Shown piece by piece: positions 44,833 to 53,160 of a stretch of 64,000 bases of DNA (position 1 is the stretch's first letter; each line of letters starts with the position of its first letter). The notes under the pieces were generated by a model. The model saw only the letters and a program-made list of their open reading frames with translations. It made no database searches and had not been told where the DNA came from. Source of the DNA: Sphingobacterium kitahiroshimense (GTDB lineage Bacteria > Bacteroidota > Bacteroidia > Sphingobacteriales > Sphingobacteriaceae); NCBI RefSeq assembly GCF_025961315.1, contig NZ_JAOQNK010000001.1, forward strand, positions 5,704,001 through 5,768,000, written 5' to 3'. Made by a program: the position numbers and the translations under genes.

Positions 44833-45906
44833 ATGTCAGCATCTCAAACTCCAATTTTCGAATTATTGGGACAATTTGGTCACCAGAATTTGTTTTTTTG
44901 TAATGATGAAGTAGTTGGTTTGAAAGCAATAGTTGCGATTCATGACACTACATTAGGTCCAGCAATAGGCGGTGTCCGCATGTTGCCATATTCCAGTACA
45001 GAAGAAGCTATCGAAGATGCTCTTCGCCTTTCTAGAGCAATAACTTACAAATCAGCAATCACGGGCCTTAATCTAGGTGGTGGTAGTGCCGTGATCATCG
45101 GTAATCATCGTATAGATAAATCTGAGGTTTTGCTGAGACGCTTAGGACAATTTATTGAGGGCCTAAATGGTAATTTCATCGCTTCGATCGATGTAGGTAT
45201 CGGTCAACGCGATTTGGAACATATTTTTACAGAAACTTCACATGTGGCAGGCTTGCCTAAAGCGATCAATGGCGGGGGTGATACTTCAGTCTTTGCGGCA
45301 CAAGGCGTACTCTATGGTATTAAAGCTTCCTTAAAAGAACTATACGGTTCAGACAGTTTAGCGGGACGTAAAGTTATCGTGCATGGTATAGGAAGTGTTG
45401 GTGAGCGTTTGATCGAAATGTTACGTGATGAAAATTCGCGCGTATATGTAAGTGATATTACGGAAGACCGGATGTTGAAAACAGCAGCAAAATACAAAGT
45501 TGAAACCATTGCTTTCGATAAAGTTTTTGATTTTGACTGTGATGTTTATGCACCTTGTGCATTAGGGGGGACTGTTAATCCAGAAACTGCCGCAAAAATG
45601 CAATGTAAAATTATTGCTGGTGCAGCAAATAACCAATTGAAGGATGAATTGGTTACGAGCAACATTCTGCATGAAAGAGGTATTTTATATGCACCGGACT
45701 ATTTAATTAATGCAGGAGCATTGGTTAGTTGTTATTCCGAAATACAGGGCTATGGCGCTGATCATACCGAGTTTGTCATTAAAAATATATACAACGCAAC
45801 ACGCGAAGTATTACAAAAATCAAAACAAGAAAATATTTCTTCGTTCCAAGCTGCTAATCAAATCGCAGAAAAACGTATCTTTGACATTCGAAAACTCAAA
45901 AGATAG
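44833..45906 (+). CDS. Glu/Leu/Phe/Val dehydrogenase homologue lacking the catalytic lysine
   Basis: The 357-residue protein aligns closely with leucine dehydrogenase: GLKAIVAIHDTTLGPAIGG, TYKSAITGLNLGGG, a Rossmann GIGSVGERL near 190, and DVYAPCALGG and APDYLINAG. The Lys that binds the substrate carboxylate is kept (K73), and the catalytic Asp (D120). The catalytic Lys of the GGGK motif is Ser (S85), the Glu preceding the Asp is Ile119, and the PSPxTAxG block is changed to TSVFAAQG. Deamination is therefore doubtful; a binding or regulatory role is possible. The ATG at 44833 was chosen over a TTG at 44818. nusB follows after 56 nt. Confidence 0.85.
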   Translation: MSASQTPIFELLGQFGHQNLFFCNDEVVGLKAIVAIHDTTLGPAIGGVRMLPYSSTEEAIEDALRLSRAITYKSAITGLNLGGGSAVIIGNHRIDKSEVLLRRLGQFIEGLNGNFIASIDVGIGQRDLEHIFTETSHVAGLPKAINGGGDTSVFAAQGVLYGIKASLKELYGSDSLAGRKVIVHGIGSVGERLIEMLRDENSRVYVSDITEDRMLKTAAKYKVETIAFDKVFDFDCDVYAPCALGGTVNPETAAKMQCKIIAGAANNQLKDELVTSNILHERGILYAPDYLINAGALVSCYSEIQGYGADHTEFVIKNIYNATREVLQKSKQENISSFQAANQIAEKRIFDIRKLKR

Positions 45907-45962
45907 AGAAAACAAACAAACAAAACAATCGTTCTTACATACAAATCGTTCTTTAAAATACT

Positions 45963-46910
45963 ATGTTAAATAGAAGACACCTAAGGGTCAAAGTAGTGCA
46001 GACGCTTTATGCGTACAGTTTATCTGAAGATAAAGATATCAAAGCCTTTGAAAAGGCATTATTGCAAAATGTGGATGAAGTGTACGAAATGTACATTTGG
46101 ACTTTAAATCTCCTGGATGAAGTGGCCGATTATGCATTAATAGATGCAGAAGGTCGTGCAAATAAGTTTTTGCCAACAGAAAAAGATTTATCGCACAACA
46201 CCAAACTAAGTAGCAATACTTTTATCGAGTCTTTAAGACAAAATCCGCAGTACGCAGAAGGAGTAAAGAAATACGGTGTTTCTTGGAACTTTGATCCTGA
46301 AATCGTTCGTACAGTATTCGCTCAATTGAAGCATTCTGAAGATTATGCATATTATATGCAGTCATCAGATCGTTCGATTGCAGTGGAAAAAGATATTATT
46401 AAGTTTATCTTCAAAAAAATTATTTTAAAGTCCCCTGTTATTGAACAGGTTTTTGAAGAGAAGTTTATCAACTGGACGGTCGATAAGGAAGTTTTACAAG
46501 CATTAATTGCCAAAACATTTAAAAACTTCAGTTCAGAAGAACCGAGACAAAATAAACTGGCAGAGCTTACGCAGAACTGGTACGATGATAAAGATTTCAT
46601 CTTAAATCTGATTGCAAAAACAATCCGATATACAAATGAATATCAAAAAATGATTACCGAGAAAACAAAAAATTGGGAATCAGATCGTATTGCATTAATC
46701 GATACTTTATTAATGCGCATGGCTATTTGCGAATTGGTGAATTTCCCTTCTATTCCGGTAAAGGTTACAATTAATGAGTATATTGAAATCTCAAAAGTAT
46801 TCAGTACACTGAAGAGTAATACCTTTATTAATGGTATTTTAGATAAAATTTTAAGTGATTTAAATCAAGATGGCCGTATTCAAAAACAAGGTCGTGGATT
46901 GAATAATTAA
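45963..46910 (+). CDS. nusB: NusB-type transcription antitermination factor (long Bacteroidota form)
   Basis: The 315-residue protein is twice the length of E. coli NusB. The N-terminus MLNRRHLRVKVVQTLYAYSLS matches the NusB start, and the C-terminal part (RIALIDTLLMRMAICELVNFPSIPVKVTINEYIEISKVFSTLKSNTFINGILDKI, in parts) matches the conserved NusB core; about 150 residues lie between them. NusB with NusE binds boxA RNA in rRNA leaders. It precedes DUF1573 and yajC, an order common in Bacteroidota. Confidence 0.92.
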   Translation: MLNRRHLRVKVVQTLYAYSLSEDKDIKAFEKALLQNVDEVYEMYIWTLNLLDEVADYALIDAEGRANKFLPTEKDLSHNTKLSSNTFIESLRQNPQYAEGVKKYGVSWNFDPEIVRTVFAQLKHSEDYAYYMQSSDRSIAVEKDIIKFIFKKIILKSPVIEQVFEEKFINWTVDKEVLQALIAKTFKNFSSEEPRQNKLAELTQNWYDDKDFILNLIAKTIRYTNEYQKMITEKTKNWESDRIALIDTLLMRMAICELVNFPSIPVKVTINEYIEISKVFSTLKSNTFINGILDKILSDLNQDGRIQKQGRGLNN

Positions 46911-46920
46911 AAATATTGAT

Positions 46921-47388
46921 ATGAAAAAAATGAACTATTCACTGCTTTTAGCATTCGGTATCTGGACTTTAAGTTCATGTGGTACCAGTAACAAGAGCGA
47001 AAATACAAGTTCAGATTCCGTAAATGCAGCAGCAGATACATCTGTAAATACAGAAGCTGCAGCTGGTGCAATCGGTACTATCGAATTTGCAGAGCCTGCA
47101 TTTGACTTTGGAGAGATCAAAGAGGGAGCTGAGGTTACACATACTTTTACGCTGAAAAATACAGGAAATGCACCTTTAATTATTTCAGAAGTTAGAGCTT
47201 CTTGTGGATGTACACAACCTGAGTTTTCAAAAAGTCCAGTTCTTCCAGGTAAGACCTCAGATATAAAGGTCACTTTCAAAAGTGAGGGTCAGGTGGGTAA
47301 ACAGCAGAAAATTATTACCATACACTCTAATGCTTCAAATGGGTTGACGACAGTTCAGCTGAAAGGTGAAGTATTGGCAGCTAAATAA
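46921..47388 (+). CDS. DUF1573-domain lipoprotein
   Basis: The 155-residue protein has a lipoprotein signal (LSSCGTS, Cys near 20), an Asn/Ser/Ala-rich linker, and a DUF1573 immunoglobulin-like domain: FDFGEIKEGAEVTHTFTLKNTG, APLIISEVRASCGCTQPEF, PGKTSDIKVTF. The CGC motif is typical of the family. Function unknown; it lies 10 nt after nusB and 21 nt before yajC. Confidence 0.9.
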   Translation: MKKMNYSLLLAFGIWTLSSCGTSNKSENTSSDSVNAAADTSVNTEAAAGAIGTIEFAEPAFDFGEIKEGAEVTHTFTLKNTGNAPLIISEVRASCGCTQPEFSKSPVLPGKTSDIKVTFKSEGQVGKQQKIITIHSNASNGLTTVQLKGEVLAAK

Positions 47389-47409
47389 TAAAATATAACA
47401 AAGATACAT

Positions 47410-47721
47410 ATGAACACAGTTTTTTTACAGGCAGCGGGCTCAGGAAGTAGTTTAATGAGCTTCTTACCGATGATTCTTATCGTGGTTGTTTTTTATTTCT
47501 TTATGATTAGACCTCAGATGAAGAAACAAAAAGATCATAAGAAATACATTGAAGAATTAGGTGTTAATTCTCAAATTGTAACAAATGCGGGTATTCATGG
47601 TCGTATTGTTGAAGTTTCAGAAACAACGTTTTTAGTTGATGTGGGTTCTGGTGTTAAAATTCGTTTTGACAAATCAGCAGTAGCTTTAGATGCTTCTAAG
47701 GCATTGAATGCAAAAGCATAA
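47410..47721 (+). CDS. yajC: Preprotein translocase subunit YajC
   Basis: The 103-residue protein has one membrane helix (FLPMILIVVVFYFFMIRPQMKKQKDHKKY, in parts, about 19-45), with the characteristic FYFFMIRPQ and a small SH3-like cytoplasmic tail (VSETTFLVDVGSGVKIRFDKSAV). It associates with SecDF of the Sec translocase. It ends its transcript at the hairpin at 47739. Confidence 0.95.
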   Translation: MNTVFLQAAGSGSSLMSFLPMILIVVVFYFFMIRPQMKKQKDHKKYIEELGVNSQIVTNAGIHGRIVEVSETTFLVDVGSGVKIRFDKSAVALDASKALNAKA

Positions 47722-47738
47722 CACAACAGAAATTCCAG

Positions 47739-47775
47739 AAGGCCGATCTTACTAAAATAAGATCGGCCTTCTTAT
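47739..47775 (+). terminator. Terminator after yajC
   Basis: A perfect 13-bp stem (AAGGCCGATCTTA / TAAGATCGGCCTT) with a 6-nt loop and a short T-rich tail. Confidence 0.8.
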
Positions 47776-47829
47776 TTAATCACATTCAAATTGCCCTATA
47801 TTTCATCAGGATATGAAATACAAAATGTT

Positions 47830-47837
47830 TAAGTTTG
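47830..47837 (+). promoter_or_regulatory. -7 promoter element (TAAGTTTG), leaderless spacing
   Basis: A consensus element, TAGT, then ATG at 47842: exactly 4 nt. Confidence 0.6.
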
Positions 47838-47841
47838 TAGT

Positions 47842-48792
47842 ATGGCAAATATTATTCGTATCAGTAAATCACAAAAAAGGAAATTAATCACATTCACGCG
47901 GTGTGTTCTTATTTCTTTATTTGCCTGGCTGTTATTTTCCATCTCAAATGAATATGTTATTACTGTTAAGGCAGGAATTGAATATGTAAATTTGCCAGAA
48001 AAGCGTGCTTTTCATCCGCAACAATCGGATACTGTCAATATTAAGTTAAAGATGACCGGCTGGCAGGTGTTGTTTTCAAAAGTAAAATCGCAAATTCCGA
48101 CGGTGCATGTTGATATCAGCGGTTTAAAAAATAAAAATTGGATCGTTTTCTCCAATCAGATCGGTTTCATTAATCGGCAGTTCCCACATGAGCAGCTAGT
48201 GGTTTCCGTAAGTCCTGATACCCTTTATTTTGATTTTTCAAAACAGACACAGCGTAAAGTGCCTGTAAAAGCAATGGCAGATATTCAATTTAGAAAGCAA
48301 TATGGCTTTATAGGGGAGACGCTCGTCAATCCCAAATATGTGACAATTTCTGGTCCTTATGAGGATGTGGCGAACATTGAATATTGGGAAACAGATACGA
48401 TCAGAGGAAAAGATGTATCAACAGATTTAAGAACAGTAGCCTATCTTAATAAGAATCAAAGGGCGAACATCAATGTGTATCCAACTTCAGTTGAAGTACT
48501 GATGCCAGTAGGCGAATTGACGGAGAAAATTATAGAACTACCTTTAAAGGTTGAAAATAACACACATTTTAAGTCGGTAAGAACGATGCCTAGTAAGGTT
48601 GCAATTACGGTTCTGATGTCTGTAAAAGATTATAATAATTATACTGCCCGAGATTTTGAAGCAGTTGTTGATATCAACGATTGGGAAGAAGCAAAAGTCA
48701 AATATTTACCAGTTATTTTGACTAAAGTTCCTGATTTTTGTTCTGTTCTGAGAATAGAACCTCAGAATGTTGATTTTTTTGTACGGAAGTAA
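47842..48792 (+). CDS. YbbR-domain membrane-anchored protein
   Basis: The 316-residue protein has a single N-terminal membrane anchor (CVLISLFAWLLFSIS, about 21-35) and then repeated beta-rich YbbR-like segments (TVKAGIEYVNLP, KVPVKAMADIQF, YVTISGPYEDV). YbbR/CdaR proteins regulate the diadenylate cyclase CdaA in Firmicutes; the Bacteroidota role is inferred only. coaE starts 1 nt after its stop codon, so the two are translationally coupled. Confidence 0.85.
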   Translation: MANIIRISKSQKRKLITFTRCVLISLFAWLLFSISNEYVITVKAGIEYVNLPEKRAFHPQQSDTVNIKLKMTGWQVLFSKVKSQIPTVHVDISGLKNKNWIVFSNQIGFINRQFPHEQLVVSVSPDTLYFDFSKQTQRKVPVKAMADIQFRKQYGFIGETLVNPKYVTISGPYEDVANIEYWETDTIRGKDVSTDLRTVAYLNKNQRANINVYPTSVEVLMPVGELTEKIIELPLKVENNTHFKSVRTMPSKVAITVLMSVKDYNNYTARDFEAVVDINDWEEAKVKYLPVILTKVPDFCSVLRIEPQNVDFFVRK

Positions 48793-48793
48793 T

Positions 48794-49375
48794 ATGGGAA
48801 TAAAAGTAGGAATAGCTGGCGGTATCGGTTCAGGAAAAACAATCATATGCCATGTTTTTAAGGTTTTAGGTATTCCTGTTTACAATGCGGATCTAGAAGC
48901 AAAATTGATCATGAATAAGAGTGATCAAGTGCGATTGGCAGTGATGCAGGAATTCGGTGATGAAGCCTACAGTAATGGCGTGTTAAACCGAGCGTTTCTC
49001 GCAGCTCAGGTTTTTAACGATGCTGCTAAGCTAGCGCAATTAAATCGCATCGTTCATCCGGCAGTCATTCAGGCAGCGGAGGATTGGGCTGATGCACAGA
49101 CAGCTCCATATTCGTTAAAAGAAGCATCTATTTTGTTTGAAAGCGGCTCTTATAAAAAAGTTGATTACAGTATTTTGGTTACAGCTCCGATAGAAATACG
49201 CATTGCTAGAGTAATGGAGCGCGATCAGGTTACTAGAGAGCAAGTCCTTGCGCGGATGAATAATCAGATGTCTGACGAAGAAAAGACTAAATTAGCGGAT
49301 TTTGTCATTATCAATGACGGCATTACCCCAATAATTCCACAAGTGATGGCATTGCACCATCAATTTCAGAAATAA
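48794..49375 (+). CDS. coaE: Dephospho-CoA kinase
   Basis: The 193-residue P-loop kinase has Walker A in GIAGGIGSGKT near the N-terminus, VYNADLEAK (substrate Asp) and VHPAVIQAAEDW, typical of CoaE. It phosphorylates dephospho-CoA in the last step of CoA synthesis. The ATG at 48794 was chosen over one at 48767, which would overlap ybbR and add eight unrelated residues. Confidence 0.95.
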   Translation: MGIKVGIAGGIGSGKTIICHVFKVLGIPVYNADLEAKLIMNKSDQVRLAVMQEFGDEAYSNGVLNRAFLAAQVFNDAAKLAQLNRIVHPAVIQAAEDWADAQTAPYSLKEASILFESGSYKKVDYSILVTAPIEIRIARVMERDQVTREQVLARMNNQMSDEEKTKLADFVIINDGITPIIPQVMALHHQFQK

Positions 49376-49381
49376 ATTTTT

Positions 49382-50329
49382 ATGTTAAATATATTATCAG
49401 ACTTTCTGGTTCGAAGACCAGAAGGATATTATTGTCAATATGGTGACTTCTATATTGACGCAATGTTACCCGTGCCGGTAGATGTTGTCTCTCACGGTCA
49501 TGGAGATCATGCAAGACCTGGTCACGGTATTATTTACTGCACAGCTGTTACAGGCGCTATTATGCATTATCGCTATGCACAGCAGCCACTATCAAGCTAC
49601 CGAAAAATAGATTTTAAAAGTAGTTTTCACATTGGCCAGGTTGAATTAACCTTTATTCCTGCAGGACATATTTTAGGTTCTGCTCAAATTTTGATGGAGT
49701 ACAAGGGGGTGAGGTACCTATATACTGGGGATTACAAATTGCAGGAAGATGAAACCTGCGAGCCTATAGAGATTGTACAAGCAGATGTACTGATTACAGA
49801 ATGTACTTTTGCCGATCCAGATGTTATCCATCCTGATCCCATTGCGGAAATAAAAAAACTAAACGAGCAACCTTTTAATATTCTCTTAGGAACATATGCA
49901 CTTGGGAAGGCACAGCGGTTGACCGATCTGATTAATAAACATTGCCCTGATCGAAGAGTACTGGTTCATCACGGGATACTGCCACTTCACCGTATTTACG
50001 ATGATCTGGGGCCTAAAAAGCTGGTGTACGAGCAGTATAATCGACGGGAGATGAAACTGGGCGAACCTAATAAGGTTTATATGGTGCCACCTATGACATT
50101 CAATAGTTATATTCGTGCCACCAACGTTGTCCGTGCTTTTGCATCCGGATGGAAGAGGTTGCAGCAACATAATGATCTTTCGCTCTTCATATCCGATCAT
50201 GTGGACTGGAATGATATTTTGTATTTTATTAAAGCGGTAAAACCACAGGAGGTCTGGACACTGCATGGAGATGGCCGAATATTAAAACAGCATTTTGAAG
50301 GTAATCTCGATGTTCGTGATATTTATTAA
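49382..50329 (+). CDS. MBL-fold nuclease (ligase-associated exonuclease / CPSF-like)
   Basis: The 315-residue protein has the metallo-beta-lactamase HxHxDH motif (HGHGDHARPGH, about 38-48), GHILGSAQILMEY (about 96-108) and TGDYKLQED, plus a late SDHVDW. The pattern is that of MBL nucleases annotated as ligase-associated DNA exonucleases or mRNA 3'-end processing enzymes. No ATP-dependent ligase gene lies nearby, so the DNA-repair label is uncertain. It follows coaE after 6 nt. Confidence 0.82.
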   Translation: MLNILSDFLVRRPEGYYCQYGDFYIDAMLPVPVDVVSHGHGDHARPGHGIIYCTAVTGAIMHYRYAQQPLSSYRKIDFKSSFHIGQVELTFIPAGHILGSAQILMEYKGVRYLYTGDYKLQEDETCEPIEIVQADVLITECTFADPDVIHPDPIAEIKKLNEQPFNILLGTYALGKAQRLTDLINKHCPDRRVLVHHGILPLHRIYDDLGPKKLVYEQYNRREMKLGEPNKVYMVPPMTFNSYIRATNVVRAFASGWKRLQQHNDLSLFISDHVDWNDILYFIKAVKPQEVWTLHGDGRILKQHFEGNLDVRDIY

Positions 50330-50351
50330 TATCTTATTGTCAACTATTTAA

Positions 50352-50388
50352 TAGCATTTATATAAAAATTTTATTTATATAAATGCTA
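50352..50388. terminator. AT-only bidirectional hairpin
   Basis: A perfect 15-bp stem (TAGCATTTATATAAA and complement) with a 7-nt loop between convergent genes. Confidence 0.7.
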
Positions 50389-50396
50389 AAATTTTG

Positions 50397-51587
50397 CTAA
50401 GAATTTCTTTTTGATTTTTGTAGAAAAATGCAGACAACAACTCCAGATAATACGAGAATTAAACTAAAAGGAAATATATAATTCATGCCAAATTGCTTTG
50501 CCACCAATCCTACAAGTGGACCGGAGATGCCTAGTGAAATATCAATAAACAAACCATATGCGCCCAAGGCCGCACCTTTGTTTGCGCTCGAAGCACTTTT
50601 TACAGCTTCTACTCCTAACGCTGGAAAAACCATTGAAAATCCCAATCCTGTAATAGCCGCACCGATGATGGTTACAAAAGGTGTAGGGGCAAAGGAGATT
50701 AATAATAAACCAACACTTTCGATCAACATGGAGTAGAGGGCTATTTTGACGCCTCCAATTTTATTAATGCTTCCCGTGAGGACAAATCGACCTAAAACAA
50801 ACATTGTACTGAAGCAGGTGATACAAATTGCAGCATTCTCCCAACCTTTATAATTATAGTACAGGGTAATGAAGGTTGATATCGTTCCAAAACCTATACC
50901 CGCCAATGCGAGTCCTGTCCCAAAAGGAGCAACAGATTTGAGAACCGAAAAAAACGAATTCCGAACCTCTTTCGATATAGCATACAGTGCTTTTTTATTA
51001 ATGGTCGTAATAAGGCCAATAAGCCCGACCAAGGTAGTTAAAAGTGCGATAGACCAATTGCCCAGGTGCAGCGACATTAAGACGCCTAGCGGAGCTCCTA
51101 TGGCCATTGAGCTGTAATTGAAGATTCCATTGTATGAAATTGCGGTACTGGTATGTTGTTCCCCAACACGTAAGATTGCCCAGTTGATCGGACTGGCACC
51201 GACCATTCCTTCTCCACAGCCAGTAAGTAATCGAGAGACAGCCAACAAACTTAAAGCAAGAAGCGGAGATGAGCTATTGGAGAATGCAGCCCATAAAAGT
51301 ATCCCTGTAAGGATAAAGCAGATCATACTGATGATGATAGCAGGCTTAGGACCTTTTTTATCCACAATTGTCCCGGCATAAGCACGCATAAAAAAGGTCA
51401 TAATATATTGTGAGCCAATTACTGCACCAGCGATAATGGTATTGAATCCCAAAGTTTGATGGATGAATATAGGAAGGACTGCTAACGAAAGACCAATGGT
51501 GAAGTAACCGTAGAAGGTTAGAATCGCATAGCTAGCAATCTGAAAGCGGTAGTCCTGCGCCGCTTTTTGTAAAGATTTGGATAACAT
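50397..51587 (-). CDS. MFS transporter (YhhS/arabinose-efflux-like)
   Basis: The 396-residue membrane protein has 12 predicted helices and motif A near YAGTIVDKKGPKPAIIISM (about 70-88). LLTGCGEGMVGASPINWAI resembles the YhhS/YfcJ exporter group. The substrate is unknown. Monocistronic, with a promoter-like TTCCTTTG 4 nt before the ATG. Confidence 0.88.
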   Translation of the reverse strand: MLSKSLQKAAQDYRFQIASYAILTFYGYFTIGLSLAVLPIFIHQTLGFNTIIAGAVIGSQYIMTFFMRAYAGTIVDKKGPKPAIIISMICFILTGILLWAAFSNSSSPLLALSLLAVSRLLTGCGEGMVGASPINWAILRVGEQHTSTAISYNGIFNYSSMAIGAPLGVLMSLHLGNWSIALLTTLVGLIGLITTINKKALYAISKEVRNSFFSVLKSVAPFGTGLALAGIGFGTISTFITLYYNYKGWENAAICITCFSTMFVLGRFVLTGSINKIGGVKIALYSMLIESVGLLLISFAPTPFVTIIGAAITGLGFSMVFPALGVEAVKSASSANKGAALGAYGLFIDISLGISGPLVGLVAKQFGMNYIFPFSLILVLSGVVVCIFLQKSKRNS

Positions 51588-51591
51588 GCTG

Positions 51592-51599
51592 CAAAGGAA
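51592..51599 (-). promoter_or_regulatory. -7-like element (TTCCTTTG), leaderless spacing
   Basis: One mismatch to TAnnTTTG, then CAGC, then ATG at 51587: exactly 4 nt. Confidence 0.4.
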
Positions 51600-51623
51600 G
51601 CAAACCTAAAGGGGATAAAAAAA

Positions 51624-51660
51624 TAAAAGCCAATATTCTGCATCAGAATATTGGCTTTTA
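51624..51660 (-). terminator. metNIQ terminator
   Basis: A perfect 17-bp stem with a 3-nt loop, ending in A/T pairs, directly after metQ. Confidence 0.85.
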
Positions 51661-51681
51661 TCGTTAATCAATTAAAGTTGA

Positions 51682-52488
51682 TTACCACCCTTTGATCGCT
51701 CCGCCTTTGAAAACTTTTTTAGCGATGGCTTCTACTTCCGGTGATTGATAAGCTTCTATAAATTGTTTGATACGCTCATCATTTCTATTATCCTCTCGCG
51801 ATACAATTAGATTCACATAAGGTGATTCTTTGTCTTCAGCAAATAAACCTTCTTTTTCAGGGTCTAAACCAGCCTGAGCAGCAAAAGTATTGTTAATAAT
51901 AGCAATGATAACCTCTTTGTCATCTAAAACCCGTGGTAATTGGGGAGCTTCAAGCTCCATAATATTTAATCTCTTCGGATTTTCTATGATATCTGTCTTT
52001 TTTGGCAGAAGGCCTACATCATCTTTTAATTTTATTAATCCTTCTTTTTGAAGTAACAACAGCGATCTGCCCCCATTCGTTGGGTCATTAGGAATGACAA
52101 TAGTTGCTCCTGGCTGTAATTCATTGATTGACTTTATTTTTTTAGAATAAGCAACTATAGGAAAGACAAAGGTATTGGCGACTGCGGCTAATTTATATCC
52201 GCGCTGTCTCGATTGTTCTTGAAGATAAGGAAGGTGCTGAAATGAATTAACATCAATATCACCTTGGTTCAACGCTTCATTAGGGACTACATAATCGTTA
52301 AAAGTTACAAGCTCGACGTCAAGATTAAATTTTTCTTTTGCCACCTTTTTTGCCTCTTCAGCAATGTCTTGCTCTGGACCGGCGACAATTCCTACTTTAA
52401 GGACTTTTGAATCTGTTTTTTTTCCGTTACAAGCTGTTAAGCCAAATAGAGCCAATGCTACAACGCAAATTTTAGAATGTAATCTCAT
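51682..52488 (-). CDS. metQ: Methionine-binding lipoprotein MetQ
   Basis: The 268-residue protein has a lipoprotein signal (LFGLTACNGKK, Cys at 20) and the NlpA/MetQ binding-protein fold: LKVGIVAGPEQDIAEEAKKVA, GDIDVNSFQHLPYLQEQ, and IINNTFAAQAGLDPEKEGLFAED. In Gram-negatives it captures methionine, D-methionine or related compounds for the MetNI transporter. It is the last gene of metN-metI-metQ. Confidence 0.95.
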   Translation of the reverse strand: MRLHSKICVVALALFGLTACNGKKTDSKVLKVGIVAGPEQDIAEEAKKVAKEKFNLDVELVTFNDYVVPNEALNQGDIDVNSFQHLPYLQEQSRQRGYKLAAVANTFVFPIVAYSKKIKSINELQPGATIVIPNDPTNGGRSLLLLQKEGLIKLKDDVGLLPKKTDIIENPKRLNIMELEAPQLPRVLDDKEVIIAIINNTFAAQAGLDPEKEGLFAEDKESPYVNLIVSREDNRNDERIKQFIEAYQSPEVEAIAKKVFKGGAIKGW

Positions 52489-52506
52489 AGTTTTTTAAAA
52501 TAGATG

Positions 52507-53160
52507 TTAACGATGATTAGCTTTTTTAGACAGGTAATCTCCTGTAAATTGAAGAATAAATACAATTAAAATTAGTAAAATTAATACAGCATTCATAATA
52601 AAAGTATCATAACCGATATAACCATATTGGTATCCAATCTGTCCAAGTCCACCTGCACCTACTGCTCCGCCCATAGCTGAATAACCGACTAAGGTAATCA
52701 ATGTAATTGTCAGATTATTAACGAGTGATGGTAGAGACTCGGGGAGTAAAACTTTGTATATTATCTGTAATGTAGTGGCTCCCATGGCACGCGCAGCTTC
52801 AATTAGACCATGCGGAATTTCCAATAGACTGTTTTCAACTAACCTGGCAATGAAAGGTGCGGCAGCGAAACTTAAAGGTACCAAAGCTGCAGTAACACCA
52901 ATAGAAGTGCCTACAAGCTGCCTGGTAAAAGGTATCATCCAAACGATCAGGATAATAAAAGGTATGGATCGAAATATATTGACCAGTATGGCAAGTAATT
53001 GATGAATATATTTATTTTCATGTAATTGGTTTCTTCGTGTTAAAAAAAGAAAAATACCAGTAGGGAGGCCAATCAGAAAACCAAAAAAGCCAGACAGAAA
53101 AGTCATGACGATAGTTTCGATAGTACCTTTTATCAATAAATCAATAACTGTATCAGACAT
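52507..53160 (-). CDS. metI: Methionine ABC transporter permease MetI
   Basis: The 217-residue protein has five membrane segments and the permease EAA loop ARAMGATTLQIIYKVLLPE (about 127-145) that docks with MetN. RSIPFIILIVWMIPFTR is typical of MetI. It overlaps metN by 8 bp. Confidence 0.95.
   Translation of the reverse strand: MSDTVIDLLIKGTIETIVMTFLSGFFGFLIGLPTGIFLFLTRRNQLHENKYIHQLLAILVNIFRSIPFIILIVWMIPFTRQLVGTSIGVTAALVPLSFAAAPFIARLVENSLLEIPHGLIEAARAMGATTLQIIYKVLLPESLPSLVNNLTITLITLVGYSAMGGAVGAGGLGQIGYQYGYIGYDTFIMNAVLILLILIVFILQFTGDYLSKKANHR

Noticed and set aside
49382..50329. DNA ligase-associated exonuclease in a repair operon
   Set aside because: The nuclease-like gene has no ligase or helicase partner here, so a repair operon was not claimed.
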